Origin: Yponomeuta sedellus
Taxonomy: Eukaryota > Arthropoda > Insecta > Lepidoptera > Yponomeutidae
Assembly: GCA_934045075.1 (NCBI GenBank)
Contig: OW203732.1
Location: 20,129,889 to 20,193,888 of the forward strand
Direction: 5' to 3'
DNA: 64,000 nucleotides
Shown: piece by piece, positions 23,360 to 33,344 of the stretch
How positions within the stretch are numbered: the first letter of the stretch is position 1
How the letters are laid out: the number at the start of each line of letters is the position of its first letter
Translations under genes and position numbers: made by a program
Notes under the pieces: model-generated
What the model saw: only the letters and a program-made list of their open reading frames with translations
What the model was told of the DNA's origin: nothing
Database searches by the model: none

Positions 23360-23856
23360 TAGGAGTGGGTCGTTGTCCGATTTTTCGACGACGAAACGCA
23401 ACCGTTTTTTCTGGAACGAAAACAGGTCCTCGAAACGGTCCTCGTTCGCAACTGGTTTCATTGTATGCGAACGAGCAAGTCGCAGAGGACGGTCAAACGA
23501 GTGCGAACGAGACGAAATCACGAAACATCGCAAAAAATAAGTTGTTTTACACGATATTCGACTGTATACTCATAGACATAAAGATTACTTTATTGTATCA
23601 CAGACCAAAACGAACGGAACGAGCAAGGAGCCGACGACGACGTCGCAATGATCTCATTACGTTCTAGGCTCTATTAATATAGCACTAAAGGACATATCCG
23701 CGTCAAATAATCTAAGGACTGGTCTCGCGACGAACGAACGCTGGCACTGCTTTAGAGTCTCTGGCACTGCTTTATAATGAAACGTTAAACGGTCCTATCG
23801 TCGCGGAACACAAAACGGTCTTATAAAACGGTTCGTCTTTGCAACGATCACTCCTA
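23360..23856. mobile_element. non-autonomous hAT-type element, 497 bp
   Basis: Ends TAGGAGTG...CACTCCTA form short terminal inverted repeats. GTTGGTAA is duplicated exactly on both sides (23352-23359, 23857-23864), the 8-bp signature of hAT. The inside is rich in CGAACG and GAACGGTC motifs in both orientations, possible subterminal binding sites. No transposase frame. Confidence 0.85.
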
Positions 23857-23864
23857 GTTGGTAA

Positions 23865-24384
23865 ATATTTTTTACTAGTCTTGGACCTTATTTCAATGAC
23901 ATAAGGTTTAATTTGAGGTGGTAACTATTATCCAACTGCCTGGTAACGAGTTAAATAAAACGCCTCTAGGAGTGTTTTAGTGGAAATGTGTTTTTTGTTT
24001 AAAGATTGAAGATTCATTAGCGTGCTAAATTAAAGTGCGCCGAGACAAAGTACACTTTATTTTCTCTGCACAGTTCTTCAATTGTGTTTTCTAGGAGCCA
24101 ACAAATTAAATTGAGACTGTATTTTCACAATGTTCACAGTTTCCAGAAACGTTTTTATTAACTTTCTCAGTCCTCACCTGGAAAATAACAATGTTTGTCT
24201 ATTGTCTATATTATTATTATTTTATAGTTTTTATCTTGCGATTATAATTTTATATTTTTTATCTTGTTTTTTTATCTTTTAATCTTGAAAAATAAAAGTA
24301 AGAATTTTAAAATTTGTTTATTACAATTAGTACGATTATCGACACTAAATTAATAATTATACTTTGTGGGCACTCCTGAATTTG
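23865..24384. other. AT-rich intronic sequence, nothing recognised
   Basis: No ORF, repeat copy or RNA gene supported. Confidence 0.5.
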
Positions 24385-24530
24385 GGTGGTCGCGGGTTCA
24401 TATCCCGGCATTATACCACAGTGTTTTGCTAAACTACGTACATTTGTAATTTGCAGTAGAATTACTACTCGCTAACTGTGAAGGAAAACATCGTGAGGAA
24501 ACTGAGTATCTAAAGTGTTGACGTACAACA
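24385..24530 (+). mobile_element. SINE-C fragment
   Basis: Has GGTCGCGGGTTCATATCCCG (B-box-like), then CTAACTGTGAAGGAAAACAT and CGTGAGGAAACTGAG, the plus-strand form of the SINE-C body. Confidence 0.6.
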
Positions 24531-24729
24531 GCGATGGAAATTGCTAATCCAGAGACCAAAAACTGTTTCCACCGACCTAAGGTCAACCTTAGGTTAGGAA
24601 AGGTTGTCTCGAAGAGATCACTTTTAGTGATAAGGCCGCCATCTGTACTCTTAGGTTAAGAAATATCTGTGTAATTTCCATTTTTATGTACAATAAAGTG
24701 TTCTCTACCTCTATCTATTTATCTATCTA

Positions 24730-24869
24730 AGGGCTGATTTTTCAATAGTCAGATAACTTTTATCCGAGAAATAAAAATTGAGCTTTGACATAATTTTCAT
24801 ACATAAGCTGTCAAACCACCATTTTTATTCCTCAGATAAAAGTTATCTGACTATTGAAAAATCAGCCCT
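24730..24869. mobile_element. palindromic MITE, 140 bp, TA target duplication
   Basis: Outer arms read AGGGCTGATTTTTCAATAGT on both strands and stay paired through CAGATAACTTTTATC; inner parts are also partly complementary (TTGACA ... TGTCAA). TA lies on both sides (24728-24729, 24870-24871). This fits a Tc1/mariner-type MITE. Confidence 0.85.
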
Positions 24870-25164
24870 TAGTCAGACAAAGCCGAAGACATAATTTATA
24901 AACCCAAATGGCATTGTAAAATACGAGAGCGATGTTGCACCGTATATTGCTCAATAATCAGACTACCCTCCGTCAAGGTTCTTGAAACTAACTGCGTAAG
25001 AAAATACACATAGAAATTAAATAAGTTCGGGACTGTTTAAGCAAAGCATTTAACGAAGGGCTAAAACAAGTATTTGCCAATTGCCTAGCCGCCCAGCGTG
25101 AAAGAAAACATCGCTATTCCCAGTGCGGTATGTACTAATGACTTTGTTTACTAAGCTACGTATG

Positions 25165-25470
25165 TAAATACATACATACATAACCTCACGCCTGTATCCC
25201 AGAGGGGTAGGCAGAGACCAGGGACTGCCTCTTGCCACGATCCTGACAGATCTCCTTCGCTTCATCGATGTTGCATTCACGCACTCCGGTTCCGGGTACT
25301 TTTTATCTCCCCCTTTGCTAATATATCCCCTAATTGGTCGATGTATGTCCGCTTGGGACGTCCCTTACCAGCCCTTCCACTCATATTAGCAATATATATT
25401 TGTTTAGTCAATCTTTCTTCCTTCATCCTCGCCACATGTCCAAACCAACGCACAACGTTCTCTTATCAGA
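25165..25470 (-). mobile_element. LINE 3' end (same family as 20028)
   Basis: Reverse complement of the RWFGHVERM-type element: tail CATACATACATAACCTCACG, then CCCAGAGGGGTAGGCAGAGA and, further in, CTTGGGACGTCCCTTACCAG and CACATGTCCAAACCAACG. Frames are broken. Confidence 0.75.
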
Positions 25471-25533
25471 CTTTTACGTGTACTGCTACGTACATTTGTG
25501 AAGTTATTAGCAATACCACTCTCAAACTGTGAA

Positions 25534-25644
25534 TAAGCGCTCGTGGTCTAGTGAAACTGAGTGAAATCATTCACTTGGGTTAAGAAACCACGGCGCGGTC
25601 AGGTGTTGGATGGGTGACCATCCCGTGACTACCGGAAGTGGCAT
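25534..25644 (+). mobile_element. SINE-5S head only
   Basis: AAGCGCTCGTGGTCTAGTG, GGGTTAAGAAACCACGGCGC and GGATGGGTGACCATCCCGTG are present; the body is missing, and SINE-C-like sequence (CATCGTGAGGAAACC) follows directly. Confidence 0.75.
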
Positions 25645-25671
25645 GAATAAAACATCGTGAGGAAACCTGGG

Positions 25672-25848
25672 TGGGGGGTGGTCAGCAACGCCCCCTGCAG
25701 TACAATTCCACCGACCTGCGATCCCCAACCCGCATGCCCAACGTAGGGATTATGGGCGTTACCCCTTATGATAGCACAGGGTGGCGCTCTTAAGGGGAGG
25801 GCTATGTCCAGCAGTGGACTAGTATAGCCTGACGACGAGGAAACCTGA
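25672..25848 (-). mobile_element. SINE-B copy, partial
   Basis: Reverse complement of 32807-33068: GCCCCCTGCAGTACAATTCC, GATCCCCAACCCGCATGCCC, AGGGCTATGTCCAGCAGTGG, then TATAGCCTGACGACGA. Confidence 0.8.
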
Positions 25849-26002
25849 GTGCCTGATGAAACCAGGTGTTCACATACCTCATCGCTTTAAATTGCCATTC
25901 CGCAATTTAAAGGCAACACCAAGAGAACAACATGCACAGGAAAAATTAAAAAGTTGTAACGTTATTTAAATATATGTATAAAAGATGGTTGCAACGTTAT
26001 TT

Positions 26003-26260
26003 TATAAATGAATAAATATTCATGGATGTACTACAAAGATCTGATAAGCCCTATACTAAGTACAACTAAATGACTTGTGTTATAGGTGCTAACTCGACGA
26101 TAGATTTAATAGCATAAATACAAAAATAACATCTAAGACCCGAGACAAACTAGAAAAGTTCGTTTCCTAGTTTGACCCGGCCGAGGATCGAACCCGAGAC
26201 CTTCGGTTTTACAGTCAGCGTACCACACCGCTGCGCCACCGATGCCGTCCGTAAATACGG
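26003..26260 (-). mobile_element. SINE-Y copy next to a splice donor
   Basis: Minus-strand tRNA-like head GGTGGCGCAGCGGTGTGGTA, anticodon-loop-like CTGTAAA, B-box GGTTCGATCC, then the tail ending in AATAAATATTCATTT-type sequence. It matches 59668-59918. The head starts within about 10-20 bp of the donor of exon 26272-26484, inside the intron. Confidence 0.8.
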
Positions 26261-26271
26261 GTAAACCTTAC

Positions 26272-26484
26272 CCACTATAACTGCCCGTCTTGCTCTCGAA
26301 TCGCACAAACATAGCGTTCCCCGTGGACACGAAGTCATGCTTCTCCATGGGTCTGCTGAACGTATCACAGAAGGTCTTGATGATCCTCGCATCGTCAGGC
26401 CTGGCCGCGTCATAGAGGGTCAGGGATTCCCCGCAGTCGCCCGTCCAGGGCACTATGGGTGACTCGATGCGGTTGATTCGAAAA
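26272..26484 (-). CDS. CUB gene exon: third CUB-like module, second half
   Basis: 213 bp; acceptor CCTTGTTCCCAG, donor GG|GTAAG. The first base completes a Ser codon from exon 27786-28020 and the last two bases start a Gly codon completed by exon 14543-14795. The protein reads FRINRIESPIVPWTGDCGES, LTLYDAARPDDARIIKTFCD, KHDFVSTGNAMFVRFESKTG: the typical CUB run (C-SL-LYD ... FC ... STGN-MFVRF). Confidence 0.92.
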
Positions 26485-26605
26485 CTGGGAACAAGGATAG
26501 AAGTTATAACGTTGTTATTAAATCAAATAAAAATAAATATTTATTCTTTATTTGATTCCAGTAGGATCGGTAAACTGAGCTTGTAAAAAACGATAGAGAA
26601 CTACG
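26485..26605. other. intronic sequence
   Basis: Short AT-rich stretch, nothing recognised. Confidence 0.4.
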
Positions 26606-27030
26606 GTTATTTTCAAGGTCAGCACTAAGGAGGTTATGAATCAAAACCTAACGCATTTTTGTGCAATTGTTCGATGCCGAGGAAATTCAGAGTATACTAT
26701 CAGATTTTATTTTCAGGGAGATATCCTTAAGGGAATGTAACCGAAACCGTAATATAGTAGTTAATTAATGTAGTTACTATTAATGTAGTAAAATAAGTTC
26801 CCATTAATATTTGGGCTGCAAATATTTCAAATATTGCAAAAAAATGTAAATTACGTATAACAGCCAGACATAATTATTAGTTTACTATATTGTGGTTTCG
26901 ATTTTATGCCCATAAGGATATCAAACTGAAAATAAAATCTGACGGTATATTCAGGATTTTCTCTTTATGAAGCAAGTGTACAAAAATGCTATAGATTCCT
27001 AACCTACTTAGTCATAACCTTTAAAATAAC
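26606..27030. mobile_element. MITE-like imperfect inverted repeat, about 425 bp
   Basis: The left arm (GGTTATGAATC, CGCATTTTTGTGCA, CAGATTTTATTTTCAG, GATATCCTTA) recurs reversed in the right arm up to 27030 (GTTATTTT.AAGG..ATGACTAAG). Arms of roughly 150 bp are diverged. Target duplication not identified. Confidence 0.55.
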
Positions 27031-27124
27031 AATAGGAAACCATTGTTATTTTCAAGGTCAGGTTACCAGTTGCCTAGTGGAATAATTACACATCTCCAAA
27101 ATTTCAATTTGGTCGTTATAATAT

Positions 27125-27250
27125 ATCTTTTTATATACTTTATTGCACACGAAAAACATAAAAAATAAATTCAATGCAAGAAAATACATGTACAAAGGCG
27201 AGCTTATCTCTATAAGAGATTTCTTCCAGCAAACTTTGGGGAGTCGGAGT
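27125..27250 (-). mobile_element. LINE 3' tail fragment (TTTATTGCACACGAAAAACA type)
   Basis: Starts like other LINE tails in reverse (CTTTATTGCACAC, ATGTACAAAGGCGAGC). Similar starts occur at about 43745 and 61240, so this is a dispersed 3'-end family; identity is from its recurrence only. Confidence 0.5.
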
Positions 27251-27461
27251 GGATATGTGAAACGGGTCTATGCACGTGCACAACATACACTACATACTTA
27301 ATACACTTACGTAGATAACAAAATCCTACCAAGATAGATATCTAATATTCATAATATTATCTTTCTCTCCGAGACAACGCCTTATGCTCTGCAGTGAGAC
27401 GTATACTAGTAGACTACATAAAAAAACATATATTCTTTCAAATCAGTTGCTAATACATTTC

Positions 27462-27555
27462 GTAGACTTTTAGTCCGGATCTACTTACGGGTGTTGTTAT
27501 ATCGGAAAAGTCCGACCAGGTTTCGCTCCGATTCGCAGAGCTTAATCATGGTGAG
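27462..27555. repeat. segment shared with 51192-51306
   Basis: From GTAGACTTTTAGTCCGGAT through GGTGTTGTTATATCGGAAAA to CTTAATCATGGTGA it is almost identical to 51195-51290. Here the second inverted end is missing and GC-rich sequence follows. Confidence 0.8.
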
Positions 27556-27588
27556 CAGAGACGGAGCTCGCGTCGTCGGTTGCTCGGG

Positions 27589-27676
27589 TGCCGACACTGG
27601 CTGCGGGGGATTCCCGCTGGCTTGCGCCGCAGTGCCGACACTGGCTGCGGGGGATTCCTGCTGGCTTGCGCCGCAG
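27589..27676. repeat. 44-bp GC-rich tandem duplication
   Basis: Two units starting TGCCGACACTGGCTGCGGGG and ending TTGCGCCGCAG, differing at one base (CCC/CCT). Lies in an intron, about 110 bp from exon 27786-28020. Confidence 0.9.
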
Positions 27677-27785
27677 TGCCTACTGCTTTCCCGTCGTCAG
27701 TGTCACTAGGCATGATGGCACAGACACAGCTCACGACATCTTCGTTCTTGCAATGCTAATACATTGCTGCTAGCATGAATCTCAC

Positions 27786-28020
27786 CTTGGAAAGTACAGC
27801 CTGACAACCTGTCCAGGCGCCCCCTGCATCAGGTAAGTGCACGAGGTGTGCGGCGGGTACCAGTGCGCGACAGACAGGAAGATCCCTTCAGTGTCCCCAG
27901 ACTTCTTGAGAGACTCCGCAGTGAGGACCCAATCGCAGTTGCCCACGCGGGACCCTGGGGCTTCTACGTGGCCTGGCCAGTTGCCCACGTTGAAGTGGAA
28001 GCCGGTGTTTAGCAGCGGGC
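27786..28020 (-). CDS. CUB gene exon: third CUB-like module, first half
   Basis: 235 bp; acceptor CGTCCACCAG, donor AAG|GTGAG. It starts with two bases completing a Gly codon and ends with AG completed to Ser by the next exon. The protein reads PLLNTGFHFNVGNWPGH, GSRVGNCDWVLTAESLKKSG, IFLSVAHWYPPHTSCTYLMQ, GAPGQVVRLYFP: the end of the second CUB module (GFHFNV) and the start of the third (CDWVL ... SCTYLMQG..GQVVRLYF). Confidence 0.92.
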
Positions 28021-28108
28021 CTGGTGGACGATTGAAGAGTGTTAACGCTTTATTCTTTCCAAACTTCTTCGTTTATGCTGAACGATATTTATTGGTTCAT
28101 GATATTTA

Positions 28109-28666
28109 GGGTTCCGTACCTCAAAAGGAAAAAACGGAACCCTTATAGGATCACTTTGTTGTCCGTCTGTCCGTCCGTCCGTCTGTCAAGACCCTTTTTC
28201 TCAGGAACGCGTGGAGGTATGAAGCTGAAATTTATATCAATTACTCAGGTCTACTGTCCCTTGAAGCTGTGAAAAAATCAAATTTCTAAGCCAACGCAAT
28301 CAAAAGATACAGCCGTTTATGCCGCAAATTTTCGACACTTGCAAGGGAATCAAAACCTACAGGGTGCTTCCCGTGAACTCAGAATCTTGAAATTTGGTAC
28401 GAAGCAACGTCTTATAGCATAGATAAAGGAAAAATTACGAAAACCATAAATTTTTAGTTACATCACATAATATATTTTTTTTTAATAATTTTAAACTTAC
28501 TACCCATTTCCTCATAAACGCGTAGAGGTATTAAATTGAAATTCATACCAAATACTCAGGTCTATAATACCTTTAAGCTGTAACATGTCGTAATGAACGA
28601 ACTTTGTAAACCTTGCAGGTTTGTACGGAACCCTCGGTGCGCGAGTCTGACTCGCACTTGGCCGGT
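28109..28666. mobile_element. unclassified dispersed repeat, about 560 bp
   Basis: Starts GGGTTCCGTACCTCAAAAGG and ends near GTACGGAACCCTCGGTGCGC, so its ends are inverted. A 6-7-bp stem hairpin (GCGAGTCTGACTCGC) is near the 3' end. Two diverged internal direct repeats share ACGCGTGGAGGTAT / ACGCGTAGAGGTAT and ACTCAGGTCTA. From memory the sequence is common in Lepidoptera; the class is not established. Confidence 0.65.
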
Positions 28667-28670
28667 TTTT

Positions 28671-29337
28671 TTTTATTAAAATAAGGTTCAATCTCATCGC
28701 GTGTGACGAATGTGTTTTTAGAACGAGTGAGTGCATATTGTCTCGCCGTGTAATAGGAGTAAAGTACCTTAGCTACAATAATAATTGTCTGTACTGGCCA
28801 CTTCAGTCTGAAGTCCAGTCTGAGTCATATCTGACGACACGTCAGATATTAAGGTAATTATGTTTTACCTAATGAAGAATCGCGATTAGACTCTTTTAAA
28901 ATATATATGTGTTTGCGTATTCGATTTTTTTTTAATACTACTTTATTAAACTAGTTTTGAAGTTACCCCTAGCCGTATGGACTAGTTTAAAGCGTACTGC
29001 CATTAAAATTTGTCTGTCACGTTTCCGTCAAATTCAATAACGCATGCTACACGCTCGATAACAACCTATGGAGACTACAAAACCACACTGTGGTAAAAAT
29101 CGTATTTTTTTTTGTATTGACTGGCAATAATACGTTTTTAAGTCACAATATGCTAAGTTTCATGAAAACTTTATGGCCAGTACATTTTGGTCGCCTTTTG
29201 ATGGCAGACTCGGTGATGACGATCCGTTGTTATTCCATGCCCTCACAGTGAATGCTTACGTGGACGACTGCTTACTCTATTTCAAGCATTCCCGGCATGG
29301 CGAGATTTATGTGGAAAATTAAAGTCGGGAAACTTAC
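28671..29337. other. intronic sequence, nothing recognised
   Basis: AT-rich, no repeat match in the window. Confidence 0.5.
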
Positions 29338-29493
29338 CAGCGGGCGAGCTGACGAACTCCACGAAGAGGTCCTGCGAGGTGCCGATGATGCTGTAAGGGA
29401 ACTTCCCCATGCCGCAGAAGGTGCCTATGACTGCTGCTGACTCGTCCTTGCCGTCGTAGATGCGGATGTAGTCATAGGGGCAGTTCTCTGAGC
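29338..29493 (-). CDS. CUB gene exon: second CUB-like module, middle
   Basis: 156 bp; acceptor TTTCTACAG, donor CTG|GTAAG. Two bases complete a Gly codon from exon 34982-35199; the last base begins a Gly codon finished by exon 27786-28020. The protein reads SENCPYDYIRIYDGKDESAA, VIGTFCGMGKFPYSIIGTSQ, DLFVEFVSSPAG, a textbook CUB core (CPYDYIRIYDG, IGTFCG, DLFVEF). Confidence 0.95.
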
Positions 29494-29948
29494 CTGTAGA
29501 AACAAGTAAAAGGAGTTTTTGTAGGTCGCGTGCTAATAAGGTTGCCAATGGTCCCTTCACCCGTCTAGTGTGCGTGAAGGTACCACTGGACGCTGTTTAA
29601 ATTATCCCATTACGCAAAAAAAAAACTTTGTCTTCTTATTGACTAATGAAAAATGTAGAGAAATCGGATGGGAACGGATCGGAATATACGCCATTTTGAA
29701 TCCGAACAAAGTGTCGACGCTCATACACACTTGTAGAAAATTAAATCTGCGCTAAAGTCTGAGGTCTATTAGGCAAAATGTGGAATACTATATGATATGC
29801 ATTGCTGTGTGCAGCAGTGACCATGGCTTGCTACATGCCACAATCCAGGCAAATCTCTTCTGAGGGTCACGCAGAGATCATGGTTTGCCGCTTGCCACGA
29901 TCAAGGCAAATCTCTTTCGCTCAGTTGCCACTGACGATGATGATTGGC
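29494..29948. other. intronic sequence with a SINE-C-like fragment
   Basis: 29548-29600 resembles the GGTCCCTTCACCCGTCTAG part of SINE-C, reversed. 29820-29940 has two rough copies of GCTTGC.ACATGCCAC..TC.AGGCAAATCTCTT. No gene. Confidence 0.45.
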
Positions 29949-30365
29949 CTTTTTGCATCTACGTAATGAGATGATTTATACAGCGTCCAGTGGTATCCTC
30001 TCTCACACTAGATGGGTGAAGGGACCACTCCGACGCTGGTGCCCGGGGCAATTTTTTTTTACACATGGTGTAGGCTTGCCCAGCACCTATACCATCCTGA
30101 CAGCTTAGTCGGCCTAGTCCACAGGAAAGAATAGTCAATACGTGCGGAGCCAACCAAGCCGCGGGTTTCCTCACGATGTTTTCCTTCACCGTTAGCGTGT
30201 GGTATTGCGACTACAAATTCGCAAATGTACGTAACTTTGAAATTAAACAAAGTCATTGGTACATGCCCGCACTCGGGATCGAACCTGGGGCTCTCGCTTG
30301 CCAGTCCTTGGTTCTACCCACTGAGCTACCACCGCACAGTTGCCACTAGACGTTGTATAAATCAT
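29949..30365 (-). mobile_element. SINE-C copy, long form
   Basis: tRNA-like promoter on the minus strand (GCGGTGGTAGCTCAGTGGGT, B-box GGTTCGATCCCGAG), then CACGATGTTTTCCTTCACCG and the distal part CAGCTTAGTCGGCCTAG to GCATCTACGTAATGAGATG. A copy of the distal ATCTACG..ATGAGATGATTTATA motif also appears at the other end (about 30345-30365). Confidence 0.8.
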
Positions 30366-30799
30366 CTAACTTTGTAAAAGATCAATATTTCTATATAGAT
30401 CTTTTACCTATATTATTACAAAGTGTTCTTATCTTCTTACAAATGGTCGTAAGAAGATAAGCACCTTCTATGAATATTCAGATTAACGACTTTCAAGAAT
30501 CTCTTCAACTCCACTCAACCTCGGAGTCCGTTAAGACAGAGCGTGGCGTAAAATTCTAATCAGCTGAAAGCTTTTTATCTCATTTCATTTTATTTTAACA
30601 CGTCCGTCTACCAATTTTGGATTCCATTAGACTGCAACAAGAAAAACAAACATTTTCTTTTAAATCTTGTGTGTACTTTATTCAGTACAGACGCAAAAAT
30701 AACTTAATTTCAAAGTGTAGGATTTGGATCCTACATTGAATTACACTATCCTAGATTAAGATCTTATGTTACAGCCAATGCTTGTTTTACATGACATCT
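30366..30799. other. intronic sequence with a small hairpin
   Basis: Perfect 13-bp hairpin CTTATCTTCTTAC / GTAAGAAGATAAG at 30428-30461 with an 8-nt loop. Otherwise nothing recognised. Confidence 0.5.
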
Positions 30800-31048
30800 T
30801 GGTACTCATAGATGACAATAATGTCTGGAATTAAAGCCAGTTTAATGCATGAGTTCTATGTTTTAAAATAATTATGTAAACTCTGTTAATTAAGGACTTT
30901 GAAAAGACTAAGTTTGTAGTTTTTTTGACCATTTTTTCTCCTAAATGATCTAGATTTTGAAATGGACACCTAGTTTGAATTGTAACGTTCATTAAGCCGC
31001 AGCTTCTGCGCTACTTTGAATCAAAACCTTTTCATTTCATTTCATGAA
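30800..31048 (+). mobile_element. CR1/Jockey-like LINE 3' tail
   Basis: Has GATGACAATAATGTCTGG (end of the ORF, compare DDNEVWN in 3933-6563), AATAATTATGTAAACTCTG, GTTAATTAAGGACTTTGAAA, GAATTGTAACGTTCATTAAG and the terminal TTTTCATTTCATTTCATG. Same family as the LINE at 3901. Confidence 0.85.
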
Positions 31049-31069
31049 GTAAATCCAGCAATCCTTTTT

Positions 31070-31355
31070 TGGTAGCCTATAAACGTCCTAAGTATGGGCT
31101 TAATTATCACGCGTGCCCACCGCGGGTTGGCAGTTTCAAGCGCTGAGGTTTTTGAATACCTCAGGTTTAACAACACAGGTTTCCTCACGATGTTTTCCTT
31201 CACAGTTAGCAAGTGGTATTGCTTCTATAAATTCACAAACGTACGTAACTTAGAAAACAATATATTTGGTACATGCTGGTACTGGGAATCGAACCTGGGT
31301 GTCTCGCTTCCGATTCCATTGTTATACTTACTGGGCTACCACCACCCATGTAATT
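31070..31355 (-). mobile_element. SINE-C copy
   Basis: GTATGGGCTTAATTATCACG, CACCGCGGGTTGGCAGTTTC, CACGATGTTTTCCTTCACAG, and a minus-strand tRNA-like end (GGTTCGATTCCCAG near 31290). Confidence 0.8.
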
Positions 31356-31409
31356 GACTGATAGTATACACTTCTAATATTATTAGAAGCGTAAAGTTAT
31401 GTGCTGTTA

Positions 31410-31640
31410 TGTGGTGACGACCTCGAGAATAGCACCAACCCAATTCATCCCGACTGCGACTAAGGGACACAAACCGGGGGGTGGGCAGCAGCGCCCCCTG
31501 CAGTAAAATTCCACCAAACTGCGATCCCCAACCCGCATGCCCGGCGTGGGGATTATAGGCATTACCCCCTATGATAGCACAATGTGGCGCTCTTTAGGTG
31601 AGGGCTGTGTTTAGCAGTGGACTAGTATAGCCTGACGACG
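31410..31640 (-). mobile_element. SINE-B copy
   Basis: Includes the distal AGAATAGCACCAACCCAATT and CGACTAAGGGACACAAACC, then GCCCCCTGCAGTAAAATTCC and TAGCAGTGGACTAGTATAGC. Confidence 0.85.
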
Positions 31641-32067
31641 ATACTATCATTCAAAGAGAGTACGATAAAGTTGAACTTTGAAGGAAAAATTATAATGAGC
31701 AATCTTAAATATTTGAGACTAAGATATTTGAGACGTGTTTTCGCCGTTATTAACGTTTGTTCAGAGTCTGCACTCTAAATTAATAAGGACGAAGACGCCG
31801 AGTTACTTTAAGGACGAGAGTTACTTGCGCAAAACTGCCTATTGATCAGACAAGCGCGGCCCTGTACGAAAACGCTACTTGCCTGATTGGCATCCAAAGC
31901 TCGGAGATCAAACGGGTCGGGCCCGTCCATTATTGGAAGCTCGTTATTTACGGCCACATAAATTCACCTTAGCTTACTTTATGGAATAATAGAAAGGAAC
32001 TTTGCGGCAGAGAGTTGCTGGGCACGCGTTTGCAGGTACAGAAGATTTATAACAAGCATCTTCCTAG
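31641..32067. other. intronic sequence, no repeat match
   Basis: GC-richer patch 31840-32000 (GCGCGGCCCTGTACGAAAAC, CAAACGGGTCGGGCCCGTCC) without an open exon-like frame. Could be unique host sequence. Confidence 0.45.
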
Positions 32068-32480
32068 TGATTGGAATTAATCACTTGAGTTAAGCAACAA
32101 CAGACACGGTCAAGGCACTATGGCGCTCATTCGGGGAGGGCTATGTCCAGCAGTGGACTACATAATATAGCCTGAAGAAGAAGAAGGCGCGGTCATGTGC
32201 AGGATGGGTGACCGTCCCGTGAATACCACTACAAGCATTTTTCCGAGCGCTTCCGTGCTTCGCAAGGCACGTTAAGCCGTTGGTGCCGGCTGTCATGTAA
32301 TGGCAGTGGTTGAGCCACGTTAAAGACCTACGGCGGGCTTGATAACTTCTGACAGTAAGGCCCGCTAAGGTCACTGTCTTACAATTCTCCACTAACCCGT
32401 CTTGGCCCCCGTGGTAGTATGGCGGGCCATGCAGGGGAGACCCGTGCCCCAGCAGTGGGGACATACAAGGGTTGATATCG
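32068..32480 (+). mobile_element. SINE-5S copy interrupted by a SINE-B fragment
   Basis: Head GATTGGAATTAATCACTTGA, GTTAAGCAACAACAGACACG, then about 75 bp of reversed SINE-B (about 32112-32186; GAGGGCTATGTCCAGCAGTG, TATAGCCTGAAGAAG), then the head resumes with GGCGCGGTCATGTGCAGGAT and the body runs to GACATACAAGGGTTGATATC. GRCRCGGTCA is repeated at the two borders. Confidence 0.85.
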
Positions 32481-32607
32481 ATTTTGATCCTAGGTTCTAA
32501 GCTGTAGGTTCTAAACTTGTTGTCACAGTTGTTAAGAATTCCCCTGTTCACTTTTAGATAAAAACGTATTATAAAACAAGTTATGATTTTTTTTTCCATT
32601 CGTGGCG

Positions 32608-32692
32608 TCAGTCAGTCAGTCGGTCGGTTGGTCGGTCGGTCGGTCGGTCGGTCGGTCGGTCGGTCGGTCGGTCGGTCGGTCGGTCAGTCAGT
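32608..32692. repeat. (GGTC)n microsatellite
   Basis: About 21 units of GGTC/AGTC, most perfect in the centre. Confidence 0.97.
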
Positions 32693-32806
32693 TAGTTTGT
32701 TTAGCGGGTTGCTAGCGTGGTAGTTAGCAACCCGAAATGCTTTATATTCGAGACTCTAAGTCAAGTGCAACAGGCTTTGTTGATTATACGGTGGAGCTTT
32801 CTTTTT

Positions 32807-33068
32807 CTTCTTCTTCAGGCTATATTAGTCCACTGCTGGACATAGCCCTCCCCTAATGAGCGCCATAGCGCAAGAATGTGCCATCATTGGGGGGTAATGC
32901 CCATAATCCCCACGCTGGGCATGCGGGTTGGGGATCGCAGTTTGGTGGAATTGTACTGCAGGGGGCGCTGCTGCCCACGCCCCGGTTTGTGTCCCTTAGT
33001 CACCTTTTACGACACCCGCGGGAAGAATTTGGGTTGGTGCTATTCTCTAGGCCGACACCACACAGCAG
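32807..33068 (+). mobile_element. SINE-B copy, full form
   Basis: CTTCTTCAGGCTATATTAGT, CTGGACATAGCCCTCCCCTA, GGGGATCGCAGTTTGGTGGA, TGTACTGCAGGGGGCGCTGC, CGACACCCGCGGGAAGAATT, CTCTAGGCCGACACCACA. It matches 48704-48962 along its length. No obvious tRNA-like head. Confidence 0.88.
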
Positions 33069-33165
33069 AGCTTGGAGCCACGGTGGAACTTTACCTAACT
33101 TTAAAACTGTTGGTAGCCAGCAGTGTAAAATACTTGAAATAGACTTAACTTTCGTTGATATTCTT

Positions 33166-33325
33166 TTTAATGCACTAACCCGTGCTAAGGACAATTTTTA
33201 AAAAACCTTTTTAGAGGCTTAATTCCCACCCGAACCCGCGACCTCTGGCACGGTTAGCCAGAGGTCGCGGGTTCGAGTCCCGGCATGGGTGAAATTTTTA
33301 GCCTCTTAAATAGGTTTTTTAATGT
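33166..33325. mobile_element. SINE-I fold-back copy, short
   Basis: The left arm is minus-strand SINE-I tail (TTAATGCACTAACCCGTGC) and CGAACCCGCGACCTCTGGC; the right arm is GCCAGAGGTCGCGGGTTCG and the plus-strand tail. The loop is only ACGGTTA, so the tRNA-like anticodon arm itself forms the turn. No clear target duplication. Confidence 0.75.
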
Positions 33326-33344
33326 TCCCAAGATTTAGGCTAGC

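Noticed and set aside
28109..28666. Helitron
   Set aside because: A hairpin is present near the 3' end, but no CTRR end and no 5' TC start were found at the expected places.
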